Source of the DNA: Methanolinea sp. UBA477
Lineage (GTDB): Archaea > Halobacteriota > Methanomicrobia > Methanomicrobiales > Methanospirillaceae
Direction: 5' to 3'
Length of the DNA: 11,717 nt
Assembly (NCBI GenBank): GCA_002509485.1
Contig: DAWO01000024.1
Span: forward strand, 1-11,717
Shown in pieces: positions 7,041-11,717 of this stretch. Position 1 is the stretch's first letter. Every line of letters begins with the position of its first letter. The position numbers were made by a program, and so were the translations under genes. The notes under the pieces are model-generated. The model saw only the letters and a list, made by a program, of their open reading frames with translations, was not told where the DNA came from and ran no database searches.

Positions 7041-8233
7041 TCTATCTGTTCCTCGATTCTTATCAGTTCATTCAGTTTTGCGATCCTTTCCCCACCGACT
7101 ATGCCGGTCTTGAGGAATATGCATGAAAATGCGGTCGCCAGGTGGGCTATGGTCTCGTCCGTCGTCTCGCCCGACCGGTGGCTCATCACGGTGTCCATGC
7201 CGTGGGCGTGGGCCATGTGAACCGCCTCGAACGTGTCGGTGAGTGTCCCCACCTGGTTCGGCTTGATCAGTACGCAGTTTGCCGATACCTGTTCGATCCC
7301 CTGGATAATCCGGGAAACATTGGTCACGAAGAGGTCGTCGCCACAGACAAGGCATCTGTCGCCCACCTGTTCGGTCAGATCGGAGAATCCTGAGAAATCT
7401 TCTTCATAGAGCGGATCCTCCACGTAAACCAGGTTATACTGGTCCACGAGCTCTGCAATATATCCAACCATCTCTTCGGTGGTTCGTGTGCCCGACCGAA
7501 ACCGGTATGCATCTCTGGCTTCATCCCACATCTGGCTGGCAGCGACATCGATGCCGATCCTGATGGGAAGATCGAGCTCATCGGACACGGTCGAGACCGC
7601 CTCGGTGATGATCTCGAAAGCCTCGATGTCATCGATCCTGGGTGCCCAGGCTCCTTCATCCCCTTTTCCGCACGACTTGCCCCGTGCCTTCAGCAGTTCT
7701 TTCACCGTACGGTGAACGTGTGCATTGGCAAATACCGCCTCGGCCATCCCTGCGGCGCCGGTAGGTACAACCAGGAATTCCTGGATCTCGGTAGCCTGTT
7801 CGGCATGTGCGCCGCCACCAATGACATTGCCGAGTGGCATGGGCATACCAGACACAAACGGGCCTCCGAGGTAGCTGAAGAGATCCATGTCGAGCGAGGA
7901 TGCCGCCGCCTTTGCATTGGCAAGAGACAGTGCAACTGCGATGTTGGCCCCGATTGTGGCAAAATCACCTGTGCCATCGATCTCCCGCAGAATACCGTCG
8001 AAAGCAACCTGGTTTCGCGAATCCTCGCCTATCAGAGAAGGAATGACATTCTGTCGGGCATGCTCGACTGCTGCGAACGGATCCTTCACCTTCGCCTCGA
8101 AAAGGCCCGTACTGGCCCCGCTGGGTGCTGCCGCCCTGCCAAATCCCCATTCTGTGAAGATATCGGCCTCGACGGTAGGATTTCCCCTGCTGTCCAGTAT
8201 CGATCTTAATTGAATCTCGCGTATTACGGTCAT
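7037..8233 (-). CDS. eno: Enolase (phosphopyruvate hydratase)
   Basis: Interconverts 2-phosphoglycerate and phosphoenolpyruvate; in a methanogen it works mainly in the gluconeogenic direction. The 398-residue protein is slightly shorter than bacterial enolases but complete. The mobile loop SGASTG is at residues 38-43. By comparison with yeast enolase, H143 (GGAHAE), E152 (QEF), E193 (GDEG), the Mg ligands D229 (GIDVAAS), E272 (VEDP) and D299 (GDD), K324 (IKPNQ), H352 (SHRSGE) and K375 (LKTG) are all present. The C-terminal stretch KTGIVGGERIAKLNELIRI differs from the bacterial APARSER form. The ATG lies 7 nt after the rpoK stop and the TGA overlaps the rps2 ATG. Only a weak ribosome site (GGA) precedes the ATG, so coupling to rpoK is plausible. 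Confidence 0.97.
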   Translation of the reverse strand: MTVIREIQLRSILDSRGNPTVEADIFTEWGFGRAAAPSGASTGLFEAKVKDPFAAVEHARQNVIPSLIGEDSRNQVAFDGILREIDGTGDFATIGANIAVALSLANAKAAASSLDMDLFSYLGGPFVSGMPMPLGNVIGGGAHAEQATEIQEFLVVPTGAAGMAEAVFANAHVHRTVKELLKARGKSCGKGDEGAWAPRIDDIEAFEIITEAVSTVSDELDLPIRIGIDVAASQMWDEARDAYRFRSGTRTTEEMVGYIAELVDQYNLVYVEDPLYEEDFSGFSDLTEQVGDRCLVCGDDLFVTNVSRIIQGIEQVSANCVLIKPNQVGTLTDTFEAVHMAHAHGMDTVMSHRSGETTDETIAHLATAFSCIFLKTGIVGGERIAKLNELIRIEEQIE

Positions 8234-8240
8234 TCGAATC

Positions 8241-8408
8241 CTACTTCCTCTTCACGGTGATGGGAATCATGTCTTGCTGGAATTCTTCGATAGCTATTTC
8301 AAGCGGGTCGATTTTTGATGTTTTGATTAGTAACGGGGCACCCATCGATATTTGTAGAGCACGTGCTCCAATAATCCTGGCTCTTTCATATCGAGTATAA
8401 GATTGCAT
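8241..8408 (-). CDS. rpoK: DNA-directed RNA polymerase subunit K (Rpo6)
   Basis: Small subunit of archaeal RNA polymerase, homologous to bacterial omega and eukaryotic Rpb6, which clamps the C-terminal part of the largest subunit. The protein is 55 residues. The family signature covers residues 5-25: TRYERARIIGARAL followed by QISMGAP. The C-terminal part IDPLEIAIEEF (33-43) and IPITVKRK is also typical. The start is secure: an in-frame TAA lies two codons upstream and GAGG at 8417-8420 is 8 nt before the ATG. A hand count gives 71 G+C of 168 bases (42%), clearly below the neighbouring genes, with AT-rich codons such as TTA, CTA, ATA and CGA that are sparse nearby. It is followed 7 nt later by eno and preceded by 36 nt of AT-rich sequence after tRNA-Pro. 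Confidence 0.95.
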   Translation of the reverse strand: MQSYTRYERARIIGARALQISMGAPLLIKTSKIDPLEIAIEEFQQDMIPITVKRK

Positions 8409-8418
8409 TCTTTAATCC

Positions 8419-8437
8419 TCAAAATGCATGGTTTTGA
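8419..8437 (-). repeat. Short inverted repeat upstream of rpoK
   Basis: The minus strand carries TCAAAA, seven bases (CCATGCA), then TTTTGA: a perfect 6-bp inverted repeat in the 36-nt gap between tRNA-Pro and rpoK. One arm touches the GAGG ribosome site of rpoK. The stem would be weak because it is AT-rich, so a protein-binding site is as plausible as an RNA hairpin. It has no U-run of terminator type. It may be chance in AT-rich spacer. Confidence 0.3.
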
Positions 8438-8444
8438 TAATAAA

Positions 8445-8519
8445 TGGGGTCGCTGAGATTCGAACTCAGGTCACAGCATCCCGAACGCCATAGGATAGTC
8501 CAGGCTACCCCACGACCCC
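8445..8519 (-). tRNA. tRNA-Pro (anticodon CGG)
   Basis: A 75-nt cloverleaf can be folded by eye. The 7-bp acceptor GGGGTCG pairs perfectly with CGACCCC, and the discriminator is A73. The D arm has the archaeal form GGGT...TCCT with conserved A14 and G18-G19. The anticodon loop TTCGGGA gives anticodon CGG at 8481-8483, with G37 next to it as usual for proline tRNAs. The T arm is CTGAG-TTCGAAT-CTCAG, fully paired, and the variable region has 4 nt. There is no intron and no encoded CCA, so CCA must be added after transcription. Three of five anticodon-stem pairs are G-U wobbles (27-43, 28-42, 31-39). The first tRNA base directly follows the last base of the rpoN stop codon, so the tRNA is embedded in the operon between two RNA polymerase genes. 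Confidence 0.95.
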
Positions 8520-8708
8520 TCACTGATACGGGTTGAGATCATCTATAATCTCCTTGTGTGTCAGCAACATCCTCCGGCAGCAATACCGCGTAATACCGAG
8601 GTCGTCGAGGATCCCCTTGGGATCCTCCCCGGCCTCTTTACGCCGCTTGAACTCCTCGTATGCGGTGGAAATCACCTTACCACAGGTGAAACATCGGACA
8701 GGTATCAT
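8520..8708 (-). CDS. rpoN: DNA-directed RNA polymerase subunit N (Rpo10)
   Basis: Small zinc-binding subunit homologous to eukaryotic Rpb10; with subunits D, L and P it forms the assembly platform of archaeal RNA polymerase. It is not related to bacterial sigma-54 RpoN. The 62-residue protein has MIPVRCFTCGK at the N-terminus and RYCCRRM at 41-47; C6, C9, C43 and C44 are the expected four zinc ligands. The start is the canonical family N-terminus. The nearest ribosome site is GGGAG, 11 nt before ATG, which is a long spacing. The 31-nt gap after rps9 holds no convincing promoter. The TGA stop ends at base 8520 and tRNA-Pro begins at 8519. Confidence 0.97.
   Translation of the reverse strand: MIPVRCFTCGKVISTAYEEFKRRKEAGEDPKGILDDLGITRYCCRRMLLTHKEIIDDLNPYQ
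8541..8549 (-). promoter_or_regulatory. Weak candidate box A for tRNA-Pro inside rpoN
   Basis: The minus strand reads ATTATAGAT with TTATA at 25-29 bases before the first tRNA base, near the spacing expected of an archaeal TATA box. It lies in the coding sequence of rpoN (codons for Ile-Ile-Asp), so the match may be accidental. If real, it would let the tRNA be transcribed independently of the ribosomal operon with almost no 5' leader. Confidence 0.2.
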
Positions 8709-8739
8709 ATCGGTTTGTTCTCCCTTTTATTTGGATATC

Positions 8740-9141
8740 TCAACGATAAGACTTTTGGAATTTCTTCCTTGCCCCACGTCCATGAGGTTTCTTCGATTCC
8801 TTCTGTCGCGAATCGTTGACGAGAAGCGTCCTGTCGTATGTCAGATACATCTCCTTGATCTGAGGATCGTTGTGCCACTTCAGGATACCTCTTGCCAGGG
8901 CCGTGCGGATAGCTTCGGCCTGGCCCATGATTCCGCCTCCATGGACATCGATGGATACGTCTATCCCATCGATGGCCTTTGGAACAAGGAGGAGCGGCTC
9001 GGAGATCTTCATCCTCACCATCTCGTTTGGAAAGAGATCGAGAGGCACCGAGTTTATCCTGACGCGACCTTTCCCCGTCTTTAAAGTGGCCCGTGCAATG
9101 GCCGTCTTTCGTTTTCCGCTCGTATTTACAATTTTTACCAT
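8740..9141 (-). CDS. rps9: Small-subunit ribosomal protein S9 (uS9)
   Basis: 30S subunit protein whose C-terminal tail reaches the P-site tRNA. The chosen product is 133 residues. GKRKTAIARAT is at residues 9-19, GRVRIN at 25-30, VHGGGIMGQAEAIRTALARG at 66-85 and the basic tail RGARKKFQKSYR at the end; the final arginine is the residue that contacts tRNA in this family. The frame is open nine codons further upstream, but the ATG at 9139-9141 is preceded at 3 nt by GGTGAT and gives the typical N-terminus. The longer start would overlap the end of the L13 gene. It lies 10 nt after L13 and 31 nt before rpoN. Confidence 0.96.
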   Translation of the reverse strand: MVKIVNTSGKRKTAIARATLKTGKGRVRINSVPLDLFPNEMVRMKISEPLLLVPKAIDGIDVSIDVHGGGIMGQAEAIRTALARGILKWHNDPQIKEMYLTYDRTLLVNDSRQKESKKPHGRGARKKFQKSYR

Positions 9142-9144
9142 TCT

Positions 9145-9150
9145 ATCACC
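9145..9150 (-). promoter_or_regulatory. Shine-Dalgarno motif deciding the rps9 start
   Basis: GGTGAT sits three bases before the ATG at 9139-9141 and directly after the L13 stop region. It favours the 133-residue S9 over the in-frame start at 9166-9168, which lies inside the L13 gene. Confidence 0.6.
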
Positions 9151-9151
9151 A

Positions 9152-9574
9152 TCAATACTTTGAACCAAGGAGCGAACTCACCGTGCCCAGGGTCACATAC
9201 TGGGGATTGTTCAACCGGTCGATGTGGGCCTCTTCCAGTGATTCCATGTCCTTTCCATCAAACTCTCCAGGAACCCCCACATATACGCGGACCCGTTTCA
9301 GGGCAGCATCGCCTGCAGGTCGCTTGTACGGCAGCATACCCCGGATGGTCCGCTTCACGATGTGGTCTGGTCTCCGCGGGAAGAATGGTCCACCTTCGAC
9401 AGACCCCCTGCTTCTCTTCTTCTTGTAGTTTCCAAGCACTCGTGCCCTGCTGCCGGATATGATCGCCATTTCAGCGTTTACTATTGCGATATCTTCTCCA
9501 TTCAGCGCCCTTTTTGCTACAATGCTGGCCATCCTGCCCAGGAGAAGATCTTCGCCGTTGATTACCGTAGTCAT
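9152..9574 (-). CDS. rpl13: Large-subunit ribosomal protein L13 (uL13)
   Basis: 50S subunit protein that binds 23S rRNA early in assembly. The 140-residue protein is the archaeal/eukaryotic L13a-like form. LGRMAS is at residues 12-17, an N-terminal strand-helix IAIVNAE at 29-35 follows, then GPFFPRRPDHIVKRTIRGML between 62 and 81, and VYVGVP at 97-102. The ATG is preceded at 4 nt by GAGGTGA (9579-9585), whose TGA is also the stop codon of the L18e gene, so termination of one gene and ribosome binding for the next share bases. The order L18e-L13-S9 is standard for euryarchaea. Confidence 0.96.
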   Translation of the reverse strand: MTTVINGEDLLLGRMASIVAKRALNGEDIAIVNAEMAIISGSRARVLGNYKKKRSRGSVEGGPFFPRRPDHIVKRTIRGMLPYKRPAGDAALKRVRVYVGVPGEFDGKDMESLEEAHIDRLNNPQYVTLGTVSSLLGSKY

Positions 9575-9578
9575 TCCC

Positions 9579-9947
9579 TCACCTCAGAATCCTGACCTGG
9601 CTGCCCTTCGGGTTGTCCCTGATCAATTCTTCAATACTCATACACTGGCCGTTGGCACCCCTTATCTTGGCGAGGGCCGATTCGGAGAAGTTCAATGCAG
9701 CAACCGTTACCGACATCTCAAGAAGTCCGCTGCCAAGTACCTTTCCAGGGACGAGGATCGTCTCTCCGTCGCCGGCATAGCGGTTGATCTTGCTTACGTT
9801 GACTTCAGCATAATTTTTGCCGGGACCTTCAAGTCGTGTGGCAATATCCCGCCAGATACTTACTTCGTTCTCCCTTGATGCCGCCTTCAGCGTATGGATA
9901 AGATCCAGAAGGCGGATGTTGGATTTGTTATTCATCCTTCTTTTCAT
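9579..9947 (-). CDS. rpl18e: Large-subunit ribosomal protein L18e (eL18)
   Basis: 50S subunit protein found in archaea and eukaryotes, not bacteria, and related in fold to bacterial L15. The product is 122 residues. Seen: a basic N-terminus, LLDLIHTLK near residues 13-21, ISRL-like segment IWRDIATRLEGP, VNVSKINRYAGDGE, and VPGKVLGSGLL, all typical. Two starts are possible: ATG at 9945-9947, preceded at 6 nt by GGAGTGA (9954-9960), or ATG at 9933-9935, which gives a more usual N-terminus but has AAGG directly against it. The first is chosen because of ribosome-site spacing. The gene overlaps the end of rpoD by 20 nt. Confidence 0.93.
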   Translation of the reverse strand: MKRRMNNKSNIRLLDLIHTLKAASRENEVSIWRDIATRLEGPGKNYAEVNVSKINRYAGDGETILVPGKVLGSGLLEMSVTVAALNFSESALAKIRGANGQCMSIEELIRDNPKGSQVRILR

Positions 9948-10773
9948 CGCGAGTCACTCCCGATATTTCACCAATATGTTCCAAAAGTTCGGTCGATCGG
10001 CCTTTCATGTACCTGATTGCCTGCGTAAGGATCATCTTCACAGGCATTGAGCCGTCGCTTTCCACCACAAATATAAACCTAGAGTCGTCCGCCTTTACCC
10101 TGATGGCAGGTTCGTCGCCGATTCCGGTCATCATACATGCCCGTTCACAGAGCCTGCAGAGGGAACACTCCTCTATCCGCTCCGGGATTGGCGCGACGCG
10201 ACCCTTCTCGATGACCAGGATATCCCTTGGACATTCGTCGACGCACTGCCCGCATGCATCACAGCTGTCGCTCACTTCGATTACAGGGTAGTTTTTGAAA
10301 CCGCACGCACTGGTCGGCTGCCACTTTGCATGCTCCCTTCCCGTTGACAGTTCTGCCCTGGCCTCGAGAACGACTTTCTGATCCTTGATCAGTTTCACGA
10401 TCGGGATATCCGGATCTGTTGGTGCCGCCGCTGGATCGGCAGGTATCAGGTCACGGGAATACACTGTGCACGGCCCTTCGACACTCAGAGTGTATGTCAC
10501 CATGCATCCGGGACATCCTTCTCCACCACAGGCACACTCTTTCCGCATGACGTAGCAGCTGGAGTCTGTCGCAAGAGGTATCAGCCCGATCCTGTGCGCA
10601 AGCATCTCGTCGAAGAGGGCGCTGGTATTGTCATAGATGCGGATCTCGTCGATAGCAAGAGTCGGCACCTCTGATATCATTGCCCTCCGGAGAGCGTTTG
10701 CAAATGACGGGTTGGACGATTCCAGGCTGAATCGTCCGACTGCATCGTCAAGTCGGGTGATTGCTAGATCCAT
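9928..10773 (-). CDS. rpoD: DNA-directed RNA polymerase subunit D (Rpo3) with double 4Fe-4S domain
   Basis: Homologue of bacterial alpha N-terminal domain and eukaryotic Rpb3; forms the D-L heterodimer that starts polymerase assembly. It is not bacterial sigma-70 RpoD. The 281-residue protein begins with the dimerisation domain (NPSFANALRRAMISEVPTLAI, residues 21-41). A cysteine cluster C80, C82, C87, C90 lies in the inserted region. The ferredoxin-like domain carries two complete 4Fe-4S motifs: C171, C174, C177, C181 and C203, C206, C209, C213. Dimerisation resumes with the FIFVVESDGSMP segment at 233-244. Two-cluster RpoD is known from Methanosarcina, where cluster state affects stability of the D-L pair. 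The ATG shares one base with the rps11 stop (TGATG) and has GGAG six bases upstream. Confidence 0.96.
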   Translation of the reverse strand: MDLAITRLDDAVGRFSLESSNPSFANALRRAMISEVPTLAIDEIRIYDNTSALFDEMLAHRIGLIPLATDSSCYVMRKECACGGEGCPGCMVTYTLSVEGPCTVYSRDLIPADPAAAPTDPDIPIVKLIKDQKVVLEARAELSTGREHAKWQPTSACGFKNYPVIEVSDSCDACGQCVDECPRDILVIEKGRVAPIPERIEECSLCRLCERACMMTGIGDEPAIRVKADDSRFIFVVESDGSMPVKMILTQAIRYMKGRSTELLEHIGEISGVTRDEKKDE

Positions 10774-11168
10774 CAGACTCTCCTTCCCCTGCGCCCGCCC
10801 TTGGAGCGGATGGAATCGTGGGGTATCGGAGTTACGTCCTCGATCCTCCCGATTCTCATTCCGGCCCTGGCAAGGGCGCGTATTGCAGCCTGGGCTCCCG
10901 GACCGGGACTGCGCTGTTTACCCCTCCCCGGCGCCCTGACTTTCACGTGCACTCCCACGATCCCTTTTTCCATGGCCGTCTGGGCCACGTTGGATGCCAT
11001 CTGCATCGCGGCATATGGTGAGCTCTCGTTCCGGTCCTGCTTGACTACCATTCCCCCGCTGCTCTTGGTGACGGTCTCGGCACCGGAGAGATCCGTGATG
11101 GTGATGATGGTGTTGTTAAATGAAGCGAATATGTGCGCGATACCCCATTTTTCTTTGTCGCCGGCCAT
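10773..11168 (-). CDS. rps11: Small-subunit ribosomal protein S11 (uS11)
   Basis: 30S platform protein near the E site. The product from the chosen start is 131 residues. WGIAHIFASFNNTIITITD at residues 8-26 and the signature GRGKQRSPGPGAQAAIRAL at 81-99 are clear, followed by DVTPIPHDSIRSKGGRRG, which is the archaeal/eukaryotic form of the C-terminus. Two ATGs lie two codons apart. The one at 11166-11168 has GGGAG (11175-11179) six bases upstream and gives MAGDKEKWG, so it is preferred; the one at 11172-11174 overlaps the S4 stop (ATGA) but has the GGGAG touching it. The gene ends in TGATG shared with rpoD. Confidence 0.95.
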   Translation of the reverse strand: MAGDKEKWGIAHIFASFNNTIITITDLSGAETVTKSSGGMVVKQDRNESSPYAAMQMASNVAQTAMEKGIVGVHVKVRAPGRGKQRSPGPGAQAAIRALARAGMRIGRIEDVTPIPHDSIRSKGGRRGRRV

Positions 11169-11170
11169 GG

Positions 11171-11716
11171 TCATCTCCCTGCCTTGCTGATCCGAGCTCT
11201 CTCGGCATGATCCGTGTTCGCTATGGGCGATTTCCCATAATAGCCAATCTCGGTCTCTTCACCCCTGGTGACCCTGTAGCCAGGGATGCTCACACGCTTC
11301 CCGCTGATGGCTATATGCCCATGGGTAATGAGCTGGCGGGCCTGTTTCGGTGAGCGAGCCAGTCCCTGGCGATACACCATGCTCTGGAGCCTTCGTTCCA
11401 GTTCCTGCTGCACCTTGAGGGAAAGGACGCTGTCGATGTCGGCATCGGGCCCCAAAAGCCCCATCCTCTGCAGGTGGCCGATCAGCTGGTCCTTCTTGGT
11501 TGTGGCCAGGGCGTCATCTGCCCCGGCAGACGTGAGGGCCAGGAGATCTCGTGCCGCCTTGCGATACCGGCGGAGATGGCTCTGTGCCTTCCATACTTCC
11601 CGCTTGTTCCGAAGACCGTACTCGATCATCAACCTGGTCTCTTCCTCGATCCGGGTTTTCTCAAACGGTCTCTTGGGGGTCTGGTACTGTTTATGATTCT
11701 TTCCTGGATATCCCAT
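11171..11716 (-). CDS. rps4: Small-subunit ribosomal protein S4 (uS4)
   Basis: Primary 16S rRNA-binding protein that nucleates 30S assembly. The 181-residue protein starts MGYPGKNHKQY, the usual archaeal N-terminus, with its ATG at the very edge of the window, so the gene is complete but its ribosome site and promoter are not visible. A basic helical region ERRLQSMVYRQGLA precedes the S4 RNA-binding domain at about residues 108-165, with ARQLITHGHIAISGKRVSIPG as its core. It lacks the N-terminal zinc-finger cysteines of some bacterial S4 proteins. By analogy with other euryarchaea, rps13 should lie immediately upstream, outside the window. Confidence 0.97.
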   Translation of the reverse strand: MGYPGKNHKQYQTPKRPFEKTRIEEETRLMIEYGLRNKREVWKAQSHLRRYRKAARDLLALTSAGADDALATTKKDQLIGHLQRMGLLGPDADIDSVLSLKVQQELERRLQSMVYRQGLARSPKQARQLITHGHIAISGKRVSIPGYRVTRGEETEIGYYGKSPIANTDHAERARISKAGR

Positions 11717-11717
11717 T

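Noticed and set aside
6372..7220. Open frame of 282 codons on the plus strand across rps2 and the end of enolase
   Set aside because: It crosses two well-identified minus-strand genes and their junction, and resembles no known protein; it is a shadow of codon bias.
8709..8739. AT-rich CAAATAAAA in the rps9-rpoN gap as a promoter
   Set aside because: It lies only about 17-25 nt before the rpoN ATG, too close for a TATA box giving a usable transcript start, and it does not fit the box A consensus well.
9142..9168. Longer N-terminus for S9
   Set aside because: The extra nine residues overlap the L13 gene and include the GGTGAT ribosome site of the preferred start.
1..11717. Mobile elements, CRISPR arrays, integration sites, defence genes
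   Set aside because: None seen. All sequence is accounted for by compact conserved housekeeping genes, and the tRNA-Pro 3' end shows no repeated attachment-like copy within the window.

Overview
The window looks like chromosomal DNA from a methanogenic euryarchaeon, most likely order Methanomicrobiales (class Methanomicrobia). Evidence: archaeal RNA polymerase subunits D, N and K and ribosomal protein L18e; an RpoD with a complete double 4Fe-4S domain; isopentenyl phosphate kinase and a type 2 IPP isomerase instead of bacterial or eukaryotic counterparts; an archaeal RNase J; and a tRNA gene with no encoded CCA. The order-level placement is an impression from protein character and moderately high GC, not a database result.

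Every gene lies on the minus strand, so transcription runs from high to low coordinates. Region 1 (11716 to 8241) is a translation and transcription block: S4, S11, RNA polymerase subunit D, L18e, L13, S9, RNA polymerase subunit N, tRNA-Pro(CGG), RNA polymerase subunit K. Region 2 (8233 to 6432) holds enolase and S2. Region 3 (6403 to 610) is an isoprenoid-lipid block: a MEMO-family protein, mevalonate kinase, isopentenyl phosphate kinase, IPP isomerase, RNase J and a polyprenyl diphosphate synthase predicted to make C20 GGPP. Region 4 (605 to 1) is the 5' part of glutamyl-tRNA synthetase, which runs off the window.

Packing is very tight. Most neighbours overlap by 1 to 20 nt or are separated by fewer than 13 nt, and several Shine-Dalgarno motifs sit inside the end of the preceding gene. 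Only three gaps exceed 20 nt: 6404-6431, 8409-8444 and 8709-8739. There is no stretch over 300 nt without a gene, and no mobile element, CRISPR array or obvious transferred segment.

Functionally the cluster joins ribosome and RNA polymerase assembly, one glycolytic/gluconeogenic enzyme, RNA decay, and the late mevalonate steps leading to the GGPP used for archaeal membrane lipids. Kinase content (mevalonate kinase plus isopentenyl phosphate kinase, with no phosphomevalonate kinase or diphosphomevalonate decarboxylase here) fits the archaeal modified mevalonate route. No new multigene system is evident. The points that most merit a second look are the in-frame UAG-UUG junction joining the MEMO protein to mevalonate kinase, the tRNA that starts on the base after the rpoN stop codon, and the AT-rich rpoK gene with a small inverted repeat just upstream.
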